Source: Acheta domesticus
Lineage: Eukaryota; Arthropoda; Insecta; Orthoptera; Gryllidae
Direction of reading: 5' to 3'
Length of the DNA: 64,000 nucleotides
Assembly: GCA_031308135.1 (NCBI GenBank)
Contig: JAHLJT010002630.1
Location: 103,318,071 to 103,382,070, forward strand
The position numbers and the translations under genes were made by a program. The notes beneath the pieces are model-generated. The model was given only the letters and a program-made list of their open reading frames with translations, made no database searches and had not been told where the DNA came from. This document shows, piece by piece, positions 20,545 to 32,632 of the stretch (position 1 is the first letter of the stretch; every line of letters begins with the position of its first letter).

Positions 20545-21938
20545 CCTTGTACTAGGAATAGGGAAAGTTATGTAATGCTACGGAAAATCGACATCGAGAT
20601 TTGAACGGAAATACACGTTTTAAGGTCCCCTGCTTCCGAAAAAGTGATTATTTTCAAAATTTCCGTCCGTTCTTCTGTCTGTCAGCAGCCGATCTGATTC
20701 CACTCAAGGCGCCGCGATTTTGAAATAATATTCTTCAAAATTTGGAGGTACTTTACATGAAGCACCCGCGACATTTTTACAATTTTCTCAAAAGCGGCTC
20801 CAAATTTTTTCTTTACATTTCTTGTAAGAATGGAGTAAAATACACTTATTAATGTGGCGTAGGTCTCATTTTCACGGTTAACTCTTAATTTACCAATATT
20901 GCAAAAGTTTGAAATTTTTTCGGCGTCTTCCTAGAACTACAAAATTGAAAATAAAGATTTTTCTTTCAAATAAAATTTATTGTCCAAAGTGAGTTCTTTT
21001 ATTTAGGTCATGTACATTTGTTTGAAAATTTTAGTAGTTTTTGCGCAATATTGCTCGCAATATTTGCAATTTTAAAAAATTACAAAAACCAGATTTTCTC
21101 AAAAAAGGCTCCAATTTTTTCTTTAATTTTTTTTTGTAGAGACAGTGCTAAAGCTGCTCTACGAGATAGCATTAACGCCATATTGCTCTATTCTTTTGTT
21201 TTTTTCAAAAATTACAAAAATGTAATTTTTTTACTTGTCTCTCACGTTGTTAATATTTACATTAGCGGTTATTTGTTCACATTCATATATTTATGACTAC
21301 ATGTGCTTTAAATAACGTCAAGTAAAGTTTCTCGAAAATTGAACAGTTTTCTGTGAAAACTAGCTCAAAATTACGCATTTTCTCAAAAATGGCTCCAAAT
21401 ATTTTCTTCAAACTTGTCGAACGGATAGTGCTAATTACACTCTTTAATATGACATTTTGTTCAATTTGGGGATTTTTTTTTTCAAAAATTACACAAATGT
21501 AATTTTTTTAAAGATCTCTCACACCGTTAATATGCACATTTCCAGAAGTTTTTAAACATTATTGTATTTGTAATTTAAAATGCTTCAAATGACTTCAAAT
21601 AAAGTTTTTCGAAAACTCGGAAATTTTCTCTGAAAAAGATATTCAAATTTTGCATATTTGGTTGCATTTAAACGCCAATTTCTTCAAAACGGCTCCAAAT
21701 TGGTCAAAGAAAATTGCCATTTACGTCAATGTTTTAGTGTTCTTTAATATTCTAAAATTAATATTTCATTCTACCACTAGGAAAGCGAAAAATTAGGAAA
21801 ATGTCAAAAAATGTAATGTGGGCGGCGATAGATGACAGCTGGCAAGAGTAGGTGGCAAGTATGAATAGCTAGCCGAGACACAAGGAAATAGAAAACGAAT
21901 ACAGGGAAGTCTATGCCATTCTGTAGCACCACTAGTTT
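20545..21938 (+). mobile_element. Repeat family A, copy 2
   Basis: Opens with GGGAAAGTTATGTAATGC and ends CTGTAGCACCACTAGTT. The 300-base module recurs near 20785, 21095, 21395 and 21680. The layout matches copy 1 closely, including the final CGATAGATGACAGCTGGCAAG block. Confidence 0.75.
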
Positions 21939-23254
21939 TAACTTTCAAAATTTTTAAATGCTGATTTGAACCATTTTAACAAAAAATAATGCGGGTTTAC
22001 AATTGTGGGGACACTCTTGAGTCCATTCCTCTATTTATTCCATTATCGGTAAATAATTACTTTACTTTTCCGTATACATACTGAAATATACCTTTATCAT
22101 CGTCTCATCAAGAGTGTGGTTGTAATTATGGCCTGTTCCAAATTTATATTAAGATTTGGGCGCCAGAAACAGGTTACATTAATTACTACCAAAGTTTTCC
22201 CATCTAATTTAAACAAAATTGTATAAACATCCAGCTAGCTTGGGTCGATGGGTCCGGATACAAATACTCGCTATCGCCTCGATAGCCGATTACCTGATCT
22301 GCCAACTATACAGTATGGCGTGGAATCTGAAATGTAATAATTATATGCTTCCAACTAATTAAAGATTATGATTGACAAATGAGAACTCCTTTCATTTCCA
22401 AAGAACAAAATTCAATAATTTATTTAACGTTAAGTTTTAACAATTAATTTTATGGTCATGACCTTTTAAATACGTTATCTCTTTTGTACTGCAGTATTTC
22501 TTTACCGTTTTGCTTGCCGACGCTCCGTAGTCGCTTCTCACTTGACCGTTGTTGGTTCCAAGTTTCGCTTCTTTCTTCCGGTCTTGCGCTGCCGCTGACA
22601 CGTCCAGTCCACACTGCATAAACTATTTATCGGTTCTTATCCGATGCTCCCGGTTCCTAATCTTTCCCACTGGTTATGTAAAACATTAAAGTTCAACTGC
22701 AATATCCGAAAAACTGTGCAAGTCCTCCGCGAATTCACTTCTGGCAAATAATTCTCAGAGTCCGAAAAAACTATTACTTCTCTCACAAAAAAATATACAA
22801 GTCCCACTTTCCTAATATAATGTCCGCAAACGATCTTTACACCACGTCGTCTACTATCAAAATCCGCGATCTTCACTCCACGACACCCAGAATCAGAATG
22901 TTCTGTTCAATGTGTTCTTTAACCCTTTATGGTTCGGTAAGCGTCCCTCATTCTATTTTTTCAAAACACAGCGGCAAAATTAGACTGTCTAATCTTCACT
23001 AGCCAACCCGTGCGTCTCTTACGAACCCAAGTAGCCACGACCCCGTCAGTCATTCGTTTTTGAACCAACCACATCTTATCTTCTTTAGCTATCTAGCCAG
23101 CGTCCTGACGTCTTCAAGGCCTGTGTACAGTTTGTTGACCTTGCCAACCTCTGCGCTGTCGTTGCTAAGGCCGTATACCGCCATATTGCATACCCATTTA
23201 TCCACCCCATGTACAGCTAATATTATTAAATAAAATTTGTAATATTCTGGTATA
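21939..23254 (-). other. Possible degraded LTR or mRNA-like unit, minus strand
   Basis: On the minus strand the block from about 23215 down to 22226 begins TGTACATGGGG and ends TTTATACA. It has AATAAA about 200 bases before the end (near 22420) and is richer in GC than its flanks. This is compatible with an old LTR, but the termini match only in TGTA and I find no target duplication. The frames in it have no recognisable domain. Confidence 0.3.
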
Positions 23255-24075
23255 TCACAATACGTAGTATAGGGAAAATTACGTAATACTGCGCGAAAAA
23301 ACGGCGAATTTTCGGCAGAAAAAAATTCATTGTCGGGCCTGATAACGAAAAAGTGGATAAAACAAGTTGCTCAGAAAGTTTTAAAAAATTAAGAAAAAAA
23401 ATCCCCTAACACGGGGTGTAGCCAGAATCCTTCTTTTGTGCGTCCTTCGTATCGTAAAACCAACTGGAAGCAAAATGTCCGTCCGTCTGACCGGTGTCTG
23501 TGAACAACACTAGTGCCTAAACCATCAGTTCGATTTCTTCCAAAATGAATATATTCTCCCATAGATCTGGTTCCACTCAAAATTTGGAAAAACTTTCTTC
23601 AAAATTTGGGGGTATTTTCAACACCATCTAGATAGTAAGTCTAAGTGGTGTTGGTACTTTACATGTAGACCCCGGATATTATCAAAATTTTCTCAAAAGC
23701 TGCTCGAAATTTTTTTGTGAGAATACAATAAAATTCACTTATAAAGGTGGCATATGTCCTATTTTCACGATTAACTCTGAATTTTCGAAATTGCAAGAGT
23801 TTGATTTTTCTTCCGCCTTTTCCTGCAATTAGAAAATTAAAGATAGAAATTTTTCCTTCAAATAAAATTTGATCTTCAAAGTGTGTTCTTTCAAGAAGGT
23901 CATGCGCATTTTTTGAACATTTTAGTGTTTTCGCGCAATATTGCGTACAATATGTGCTGTTTTAAAAAAGTACAAAAACAAGATTTTCTCAAAAACGGCT
24001 CCAAATTTTTTCTTCGAACTTTTGCTAGGGATAGTGCTGATTGCACTCTATGAGATGACATTAACGTTTGGAATT
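23255..24075 (+). mobile_element. Repeat family A, copy 3 (5' part)
   Basis: Starts ATACGTAGTATAGGGAAAATT, contains two of the 300-base modules (near 23690 and 23990), and stops abruptly after GAGATGACATTAACG. The 3' half is missing. Confidence 0.7.
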
Positions 24076-24402
24076 TATAATCTTCGGAATACTGAAATGT
24101 TTAATAGCTAAAACGGAGAAGCTTTATTACAAATTGTGGGGTCACTGTAAAATACTTTTTGGGCATGAAAACCAAAATAATCTCAAGCTTAAAACGTCAA
24201 GAATACTACATTATTGCATGTGCTTCTTGTGTCTTTGAGAGTTCTCACACGATCTCTCACAAATAGTATTCAAAAAAAATAAAAACGTAACACTGCTGAC
24301 ATTCTGAAGGAGCATGTGACAGACAAATTATTACGAAATATCATTAGAATTAGTGTTGTCGCAATATTCGAGGTGTGGCTACCATACTAACTACATGATT
24401 AA

Positions 24403-24741
24403 AGAAAATACATTGTCTTACCGTACTGTCAATTTTTTATTTCACTATTTCCTTACATAAACATTAAGTACTCTCATCTGAAGTCAAAAAAGCATGGTCC
24501 TAAAGTTAGAGTTTGTAGATGGGCCAGTAACAAAATTGATGCAAACATTGAGCAAAACTTTTTTTCTTTTGTAGAAGACGTCAAAAATAATAATGTTAGC
24601 TATCCTTTAAAGGCATCATCAGTGAATAATTATTCCTTCACAAATTCTCTTAGGTGTGGTCGAAGAGCCACTAAAATTGTTGGAACAGCGAGTTTCTACA
24701 AACGTACGTATCATGAAGTGCCATCAAAATCCTCTTCTTGA
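24403..24741 (+). CDS. Unrecognised open stretch, possible exon
   Basis: This frame is open for 112 codons between stops at 24400 and 24739 but has no ATG near its start, so it could only be an internal or terminal exon. A pyrimidine-rich run ends at AAG (24468), a candidate acceptor. The predicted peptide (KKHGPKVRVCRWASNKIDA, later NNYSFTNSLRCGRRATK) has balanced composition, unlike the repeat artefacts around it. I do not recognise it. It may be a fragment of a transposon protein. Confidence 0.25.
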   Translation, partial: RKYIVLPYCQFFISLFPYINIKYSHLKSKKHGPKVRVCRWASNKIDANIEQNFFSFVEDVKNNNVSYPLKASSVNNYSFTNSLRCGRRATKIVGTASFYKRTYHEVPSKSSS

Positions 24742-25123
24742 AAATGAACCGACCATAACTTGCTATATGTACTAGACTGCCAGTTGTCTTTTCGCACAAC
24801 TAATTCACACAGTGCTCTTCTCTTTGGTATGAAGAGAAGAATCACGAAAATCAATCAATATCTTCAAATTTTGCTATGTTAAAAGTATTTCACTCTTTCC
24901 CGGAACGATCTGTACTGCAGTCAGACACACATGTAACCATGAAGAACTGTAACGAAAGCTTGCTAATCTGATCAAAGATTTTAAATATTAAACATTATGA
25001 CAAATAACACCTACAAACATTTTGGGCACAATGACGCATACAAGCGGTTTGGGCACTGTAATATGGCGGATCGGTGGCTTTAAGTTTGGGACGTCATGCT
25101 ATCACCCTTTATTCCTACGGCAC
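24742..25123. other. No gene seen
   Basis: AT-rich sequence up to the terminal-inverted-repeat element at 25124. Confidence 0.45.
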
Positions 25124-26573
25124 GTCCGAGATTAAGAATGAAGTATTGTTTCTTATGGAGACAGACATGCAAAACGTGGCGCTTTTCTGCTCTATTATTA
25201 CTCGTTCACTTTAAATTTGCAGACGGCAGAATTAGGAACTAATGTTGTTTTGAAAGTGAAGGCCCGAACACACAACCGAGAGTACACGAATGACCACGAT
25301 GTCAATCAGCATCTGACCAATCAGCTATCTCCGAAGGCGACAAGCGCCACGGACACAGCTGACGAATTATGACTATCTGACAGTGAGCTGGAGTCGTGTC
25401 TTAAATGATTAAGATAATATACAATAAAATAGATCACATCACAGCTATTCACAACATTCACGTACAATATTTTTATTTCTTCTTTGCACTTATCTACTGC
25501 TTAATGGTTATGTTCTTGCCCCGCCGGGGTTCTGTGTGCTGCTCATCGCCATCTACATCATATTAAACGGTCAGTGTATACTGCAGACGCGCGTTTCTCA
25601 TTCAGTCGGCGGTGACCTCATGTAAACAGATCGCAGCGCTCCGTCTGCAAATGTAAAGTGAGCGAGTAATATAAGAATCGAAAGTCACGCGCTCGATGGT
25701 GACGACGAATCCCGCAAATGAGTGGAGCGCTAGTTTAGCACTTAAGTAGTTTCTCTGGAACCTTTCCAATTTTATGAAAGCGTAATAATAAGTTTTGATT
25801 ACTGAACAAAATATTAAAAATTTCTTTGACGACATAATCAGTCGGGCCCAAGGGAACAAACTGATTTGATTCACAGGAAATCCAGATGCCTCACGCCGGG
25901 AGAGCGGGCAGTCACCTCCCTGTAGAAATTTAGTGCGAATTCCGTTCGAAAATATTCACTTCACAACATTAGTTATAATCGTTGATAATCATTTGTGTTT
26001 CCCCACTACGGAGCACTTTACCACTCTTGCGCTTTACGGTTGATGAGTCATACATTCTAAATTAAGTTTGCGAAGAAAAATTAATTAAATTTAAAAAAAA
26101 CACTGTAAAATTACCACAACCAAAATGAAGAAATTTAAACGACTTTTAACTTTGACGTAATTAAAACTATAAATCTCGAAAAACAAAACACAACTAAACA
26201 CATGCGAATAAAATCAGGAAAACAAACGGAACGCGAATTTTCTGGGCACAATATTAAACGGCAACCGAAGCACGTGGCACCGCAGCTGTGGCTGATCCAA
26301 CAACCGAACGTATCCCTTCCTACAAAATTTTATAAATTCAAAAGATATTCACCACGATTTGTGTAAATATATAATGTATTCGAGGTATTATGATGAAATT
26401 GATGAGGTATTATGATGTACTGATGAAATTGTTGTAACGAAATATTATGTTAATAAGGATTTAAACAGTTTTGAAATCTTAAAAATGGGGGATTAATCTC
26501 AAAAACTGGGAGGGGGATGTTTATTTACCGGAAAAATCCCTTAAGGCCCTCAACTTCATTCTTAGCTTCGGAC
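25124..26573. mobile_element. Terminal-inverted-repeat element, GTCCGAG family, copy 1
   Basis: The ends GTCCGAGATTAAGAATGAAG and CTTCATTCTTAGCTTCGGAC are inverted repeats of about 20 bases. The right third (26150-26573) matches, in reverse orientation, the whole of the smaller element at 45729-46169, including CTCGAAAAACAAAACACAAC and GTTTTGAAATCTTAAA. The extra length (about 25200-26100) is probably other sequence carried inside. No transposase is recognisable. Confidence 0.7.
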
Positions 26574-26790
26574 GCGCTATAACTCCATGGTCAAATCCCA
26601 CCCGCGCCTCGCCTCTTTCGTTTGTCTCTCTCAATGCTCTCGCACCTCCCGCGTCCCTCTCGTTCCTCCCGTCGCTTGGAGATGGCGCCACGAGCGCCTC
26701 CTCGTCGTTCCGCCCACAGCTCCTAGAGAGCGTTCGTGGGCGCTCGCGGTCGACCCGCGCCTCATGCAGCCGCCTTCTCTTCTACCCTGA
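26574..26790. other. CpG-richer patch between elements
   Basis: Short C-rich, CpG-containing sequence with an open frame on the plus strand (26587-26790) but no domain. It is bounded on both sides by mobile elements. Confidence 0.4.
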
Positions 26791-27601
26791 TGTAGAGACC
26801 GGATTTTTATGTAATTACATATTTTTTGTCTTTCTACTTACCGTTCTCAAAATTTTAATCTTGACGAATTGTCGCCGTCCTAACACAATATCTAATTTTT
26901 TCGTTACACATTTTTACATATTTGGTACTATATTACATATTTTACATATTTCGCTATTTTCTCAACATATTTTATGAAAAGAAGTATTGTTAAAAATTCA
27001 GCACTTTTTTCTACATTTTTACTGCAAGCTACTGCGTACTCTACTCGAGGTGCTCTTCGTGAAGACGCGGTCGAATATTCGGCGACGTGCCTGCTTCACT
27101 TATCTCAGTGGCAGGAAGAGCGCATCAGCGACAGATCATTCTCACCTTTCGGTGTGAAAAGTATCACTGACGACCTTTAATCTCAATTTCCAAGACACTA
27201 TGGAGATCGCCGTCGTGTAACACTTCGATGAGAATATTCCATGCCGCAGTGGTTGCTGGTCGTAGTTTTCGCCAGTTTGTACGATGGCTTCTATTTCATC
27301 TAGTCTGGCTGCTAAATTCCTGGATAACAACTACAGATGGAAAAGTTGTATGGTGCAGGTGGGCATCAACTTTTGTATTCAAAATAATTTTTAAAACGTT
27401 TGCGTTGTTTCTAAAATTTGTATAGAATTTTTTTTTTATAAATGTAAGTTCGTATTAAGAAAATGAGTTTGATAATTAGAGTATTTTAATATTACATATT
27501 ATGCCCGATTTTAAATATTTATTACATATTCTTACTGTTTTCATTACATATTTATGTTCATATTTTGACGTTTCATTTGACATATTTTCCGGTCTCTACT
27601 G
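26791..27601. mobile_element. Terminal-inverted-repeat element with TAGAGACCGG ends (hAT-like)
   Basis: Left end TGTAGAGACCGGATTTTTAT and right end CATATTTTCCGGTCTCTACTG are inverted repeats. The right end starts CAGTAGAG when read inward, which suits hAT. Both subterminal regions are rich in TTACATATTT repeats, a common transposase-binding arrangement. No clear target duplication and no recognisable transposase are seen. The minus-strand frame at 27142-27330 is unassigned. Confidence 0.6.
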
Positions 27602-27628
27602 ATAAGACGCCGAGGTGCAGTCAACGCG

Positions 27629-27870
27629 CTATGATAGTACGATTTTTCTAACTCTGCCTATCAAGTCCCTATGACCAGGATGGAATATCACACGGCATTT
27701 CACGTCTTTCTCGCTCGTGCCACTACATGTTGCACGATCGCAAGCACTGTTTGATACGGTCGCGACCATGCGATATCTAGCGGCACGACTGAGAAAGACG
27801 TGAAATACCGTGACATATTCCATCGTGAAGACAGACCTTGAGGGGCAAACGTACGAAAATCGCACTCTAG
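27629..27870. mobile_element. Foldback MITE family B, copy 1
   Basis: The arms pair over most of the length: GGAATATCACACGGCATTTC and GAAATACCGTGACATATTCC, and CTTTCTCGCTCGTGCCACT and GCGGCACGACTGAGAAAG. The loop region holds GATACGGTCGCGACCATGCG. The outer ends (CTATGATAGTACGATTTTT and CGAAAATCGCACTCTAG) form a further inverted repeat. A perfect RNA hairpin would be expected if it were transcribed. Confidence 0.85.
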
Positions 27871-28013
27871 ACTACAAACTCACACACGTCCAAGGTTCTC
27901 ATCCCGCCGTCGGGGAAGGCTTTTTTCGTGCATTTTGCACTGTCTACTTCCGGCCTCCTCCAGCCTGCTATGTCATAGCTCAGGTGACGTATCCGTGACG
28001 TTCTGACTCTGTG

Positions 28014-28233
28014 ACGTCACTCTCCAACCGCCGCCGGTCAGCACCCTCCAACCGTCACTCTCCAACCGCCGCCGGTCAGCACCCTCCAACCGTCACTCTC
28101 CAACCGCCGCCGGTCAGCACCCTCCAACCGTCACTCTCCAACCGCCGCCGGTCAGCACCCTCCAACCGTCACTCTCCAACCGCCGCCGGTCAGCACCCTC
28201 CAACCGTCACTCTCCAACCGCCGCCGGTCGGTG
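28014..28233. repeat. 38-bp GC-rich tandem repeat, six copies
   Basis: The unit GTCACTCTCCAACCGCCGCC plus GGTCAGCACCCTCCAACC is repeated almost identically. The last copy diverges at GGTCGGTGC. The reading frame at 28011-28295 is made of this repeat and is not taken as a gene. Confidence 0.9.
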
Positions 28234-28804
28234 CTGCGCCGGTTCGGTGGAGGTTACGACCGGGTTACGATCTCGTAAGGTCATTGTGTCGATGACGAAA
28301 TCAATGTTCTCGCATTGGTGCCCCCTCCTAAAATATGAGATTTGTTTCACGTAAGATATGACCCACAATACTCACTTTCCGTAAACCACCCTCCATACTT
28401 ACTGCACTGACTTAGGTACTTTTGATTAGAATTTAAGGTGAACGAGCTGTGGGCCAGCCTCAACATAAATCCTCTACGTAATGAAAGTTTTGTAGCCTGG
28501 GACTTTTTCTTCGCTGGAGATTGGCATACTCGCTGAAAAAAAGAAATTCCAATCGTTTAAAGCGGTAAAACGTTGAGATCGAGAGCTTATGCGAGCGAGC
28601 CCAATCACGCACTTAATCCATTACATTACGTTTCCGCTGTGTTATTTGTTTCCGAAGGGAACTTTTATTGTATATTATGCTAGGCATTATCATCAGTGTC
28701 TTGTAATACGATAAATAACTCCCCCAGTTAAAGCAGATCACAATCCAATTATTACAGTAACATAAAAACTGAATTCAGTAAGACCATGAATTAAATAAAT
28801 CGAT
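28234..28804. other. No gene seen
   Basis: Mixed-composition sequence without recognisable elements. Confidence 0.45.
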
Positions 28805-29095
28805 AAAAATTACTACAGCTTACCATAAACGGCTGAAAACGGCTCAACATTTTTCAAAGAAAACTGTGATTTAGAAAGAGTTTTTACTGTTCTTTAATAT
28901 TCTTAAAGTAATATTTCCGTTCTACTATTAGGAAGCCCAAAAACGGAGAAAATGTCAAAAAAATGTACTTTACGCCGCGATAGACGGCAGCTGGCAAGAG
29001 TATGTGGAAAGTCCGCGTAGCTAACCGAGACTGAAAGAAATATACGGAAAAACTTATACGGGAAAGTCTGTGCCATACTGTATAACATTACTCAA
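28805..29095 (+). mobile_element. Repeat family A, copy 4 (3' end only)
   Basis: Contains the terminal ACGGCTCAACATTTTTCAAAG, the CGATAGACGGCAGCTGGCAAG block, and GGGAAAGTCTGTGCCATACTG. It abuts a longer copy in the opposite orientation, so the two copies meet at their 3' ends. Confidence 0.65.
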
Positions 29096-29599
29096 TATCT
29101 CGATCTCCTAATAGTAGAATCGAAATATTATATTACGAATATGAGAGAAGAGTAAAATCTCGTCCAAAATGGCAATTTTTATAGAACTTTAGAGCCGTTT
29201 TCAAGAAAATGATATTTAAACGATACCATACACGCGGAATTTGAAGCTCTTTTTCACAAAAAAGATTGGAGTTTTCGAAAAAGTTCTCTCAAAGCCATTT
29301 AAAGCACTTAAGCTCGCAAACGCAATGGTGCTTACAAACAGCTGGAAATGAGCATATTAAGAGCGTGAGAGATATTTGTAACACAACTGTGTAATTTTTG
29401 AAAAAAACAAAAAAACAAAAGAAAACCCTAAAATTAAGTTTAACCTAAACAGTCCAATAGTCCTAAACAGTACAATTAGGACTATCCGTTGGAAAATATA
29501 GAAGAAAAAACTTCGCGCCATTCTCGAGAATATGGTGTTTGAACGCTTCAAAAAATGTGGAAATTTGAATTCATTTTCACAGAAAATGTTGAGTTTTCA

Positions 29600-29850
29600 A
29601 AGATGTGTGTGTTGCGACCTTGTGAAAAAGCCTGCCATGACTGGGATTCGAACTCGAAGTTTTGCATCATCATAAACCTTTACAAAACAAATGTTCATTT
29701 TGAGACTAGCAGATAAGTTCAATGTTATCAAATAATACGTTGAATTGAAGGAATTAAGCCTGAGCGGTATCACAAACCGCCGATACCAATTAAAGGTTTT
29801 AAAAATGCAATACCAATTTAGGGTTTGGTGTGGGCGATCTTTCAAAACTT
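29600..29850 (-). mobile_element. Insertion in family A copy 5 with a B-box-like sequence
   Basis: This block has no counterpart in other family A copies. On the minus strand it contains GAGTTCGAATCCCAGTCATGG, close to a tRNA B box, but I see no good A box at the right distance. It may be a fragment of another SINE. The exact edges are uncertain. Confidence 0.35.
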
Positions 29851-30565
29851 AACATTTGTGTAATTTTTGAGGAAAACGAAAACATACCACAAAATTAACT
29901 TTACGTCCTATTAAAGAGTGCAATTAGCACTATCAGTTCCAAAAGTTTGAAGAAAAAATTCGGAACCATTTTTGAGAAAAGAGCGCTTGAGCATTTCCGA
30001 AAATATGGAATTTTGAGCCAGTTTTCACAGAAAATTGTTGAGTTTTTGACAAACTTTAGCTGACATTATTTAAAGCACATGTACTCATAAACATAATAAT
30101 GTGAAGAAATATAAGTGAGAGACAAGTATAAAAAAATGTTGTAATTTTTGAAAAAAGAAAAGAATATGATGTAAAAGAAAAGTACATGACCTTAATGAAA
30201 GAACTCACTTTGAAGAATAGATTTTATTTGGAGGAAAAATCTCTAGTTTCAATTTTGTAACTCCAGGAAGACGCCAAAAAAATTTCAAACTTTTGCAATT
30301 TTCGAAAATTCAGAGTTAATCGTGAAAATCGGACCTATGTGAGCTTCATAAGTGTATTTTACTCTTACGAGAAATTTAAAGAAAACATTTGGAGCCGTTT
30401 TTGAGAACTTTTTGAAAATGTCCGGGTAGCTTCATGTAATGTACTCTCAAAAATTAATGAATGTTTTTCAAAATCGCAGCACCTTGAGTGGACTCAGATA
30501 GACCGGGGAATATTCATTATGGAGGGAATCGTATTTATAGTTTAGGTGCTATGGTTCTTCTCAGA

Positions 30566-30626
30566 CTGACAGACGGACGGACGGACGGACGAACGGACGG
30601 ACAGACAGACGGATTGACGGACGTTT
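30566..30626. repeat. (GACG)n patch within family A
   Basis: Imperfect GACG/GACA tetranucleotide run. The same patch recurs at the same place in other family A copies (about 45300-45370, 48003-48090 and 56030-56095), so it is a built-in feature of the family and not a chance microsatellite. Confidence 0.85.
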
Positions 30627-30814
30627 TGGAAAGAACCACTTTTTCGGTATCAGGGGAACCCAAAGCGTGTATTTCCGTTGAAATCTTGAAATCGATTTTC
30701 CGCAGCATTACATAACTTTTCCTATACTAAGTATATTATTCCGTATATACGTACATATACGGGAAATACATTACGTTAAGGAAATGACTAAACATGGGGG
30801 ACAAATTTTACCAG

Positions 30815-31030
30815 TCCGCCCCGTGGCCGAAATCTCTAAAGCATTTGTGCCGTAGCGAACTCGGACCGAAAGGTCACGGGTTCGAGTCCCACCTCGAACA
30901 TGGTTGTATGTGTTCGTCCTTTCACCCCCAATCACCCCCATATCGTTTCATCCTCATACCATATCGTTAAATCCAATAGTGGTTGCTAATGAGCTACTAG
31001 CTGATACGACCTTAAATAACAAAAAAAAAT
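30815..31030 (+). mobile_element. tRNA-derived SINE, type 2
   Basis: A tRNA-like head contains GGTCACGGGTTCGAGTCCC (B box) about 50 bases after CGTGGCCGAAATCTC, with a weak A box (TGGCCGAA). A body of about 100 bases follows, then a tail TAAATAACAAAAAAAAATAC. It is distinct in sequence from the type 1 SINE. No clear target duplication was found. Confidence 0.65.
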
Positions 31031-31964
31031 ACTTGGAGGAAAAAATCTTGTTCTTTAATTGTTGGCAACATGGGTGGCCCAATTAATACAAGTTTGGCGC
31101 CGTTCTTGGAATTAAATTATTTATAACAATTTCTTGGGGCTAATTAAGAGCAAAGAACATATATTTCAAATGTACCGTTCCAAGAAGGAACGCGCGAAAT
31201 TAATATTTATCCCCCATAATCCACTCCAAACACCACGGAGCGCCCAAGGGAAGTTACTAGCTCACACAAGGAGCGCCCAGCTGAGCAAGAAATTTATTGT
31301 CTATAGTCTTCGCTGGCACAATAGTGTTAACACTATCTACACGTACATAAGATCAAGAGGCACCAAATATTTCATTGTATTATTCTATCTGATTTCACAA
31401 CAGAGCTTATCCTAAAAAATAGATACATTACCAAGTTTCATAAATTGTTTGAACAACGATAATCGCGGCTTCGAGCCAGCTATTAAAAACAATCTCTCAG
31501 CTTTTGTACTCGTGGCGAAGAGCTCGGTGAAACGATTCGGCAAGTACGGGCAGAAAGATGGTCTTCCTCAAAGTTTTGTGTTTGCAGCTGTATCGCTCAA
31601 CTTCTGCGAAAGCGTTCGCGGTTGCCAGGACTGGCAGAGGAGTTGTTTTAAATGTTTGCGGACGTTCTGCCCGACTTCCACTGAAGAAGGTGGTCTCCCA
31701 AGCTAGCGTGTATATACAGTTGATAGTTGTCAGAATATGATGTCCCAAACAGTATTTATTGTGTTATAAACAATATTTATCTGTAGGTCCTTGGTTCGTT
31801 CTTCTTTGACTCTTCAGTTGTATTGCTGACACATCTCGCGCGTAAATTTTTGGTTAGGAGTGATTAATTCCCGCAGGACTGACGAACTGTTTTTCTTATA
31901 TTATGTATTTTCTTATATTTTGTTTTTCTTATGTTATTTTGTCTCCTTTTTATTTGACTTCTCT
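31031..31964. other. No gene seen
   Basis: Moderately GC sequence at 31440-31720 with overlapping short frames on both strands, none with a recognisable domain. The rest is AT-rich. Confidence 0.4.
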
Positions 31965-32632
31965 CCCTCGTACATGTGCTTTAAATAATGTTACATAAAG
32001 TTTCTCGAAAACTCAACCGTTTTCTGTGGAAACTAGCTCCAAATTCCACATTTTCAGAAACGCTCAAACTCCATTTGTCATAATTGACTCCAAATTTTTC
32101 TTCAAACTTTCCGAACAGATCGAGCTAATCTCACACTTAGGATAGGACGTAAAGTTTATTTTGGGTTATTTTATTGTTGTTTTTCAAACATTACACAATG
32201 TATTTTTTTTATTACAGTTTACACATTTCCAGCAATTTCTAAACACTATTGTATTTGTGAGTTTTAGTGCTTCAAATTACTTCTAATGAAAGTTTTCGAA
32301 AACGCAACAATTTTCTGTGAAAAAGGGTTTAAAATTTCGAATTTCAGTAGTGCTGATACCCCATTTTCTTAAAAACGGCTCCAAAGAAAATTCATCTTCA
32401 AAGAAAATTGCCATTTATGGCGAGGTTTTACAGTTCCTTAATATTCTCAACTGAATATTTCCGTGTTACTATAAGGAAACTGAAAAATTAAGAAAATGCC
32501 AAAAATGTGCTTTCGGGGGCAATAGATGGCAGCTGGCAAGAGTATATGGCAAGTCCGAATAGCTGCCGAGTCCAAAGGAAATAGAAAACTAATATGGGAA
32601 AGTCAGTGCCATTTTGCAGCGACACTAGTTTG
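31965..32632 (+). mobile_element. Repeat family A, copy 6 (3' half)
   Basis: Begins in mid-element (TACATGTGCTTTAAATAATG), keeps two modules, and ends with GGGAAAGTCAGTGCCATTTTG and GACACTAGTTT. Confidence 0.7.

Larger units (their letters stand above)
29096..30775 (-). mobile_element. Repeat family A, copy 5 (long, minus strand)
   Basis: Read on the minus strand it runs from CCGTATATGTACGTATATACGG and AGTATAGGAAAAGTTATG through a (CGTC)n patch (30566-30626 as GACG on plus) and the 300-base modules (near 30390, 29965, 29510 and 29205). It is one of the longest copies and carries an insertion at about 29600-29850. The plus-strand frame over the GACG patch is an artefact. Confidence 0.72.

Noticed and set aside
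28014..28233. Possible CRISPR-like array of regular repeats
   Set aside because: Repeats are directly adjacent with no unique spacers, and the genome is eukaryotic. It is a minisatellite.
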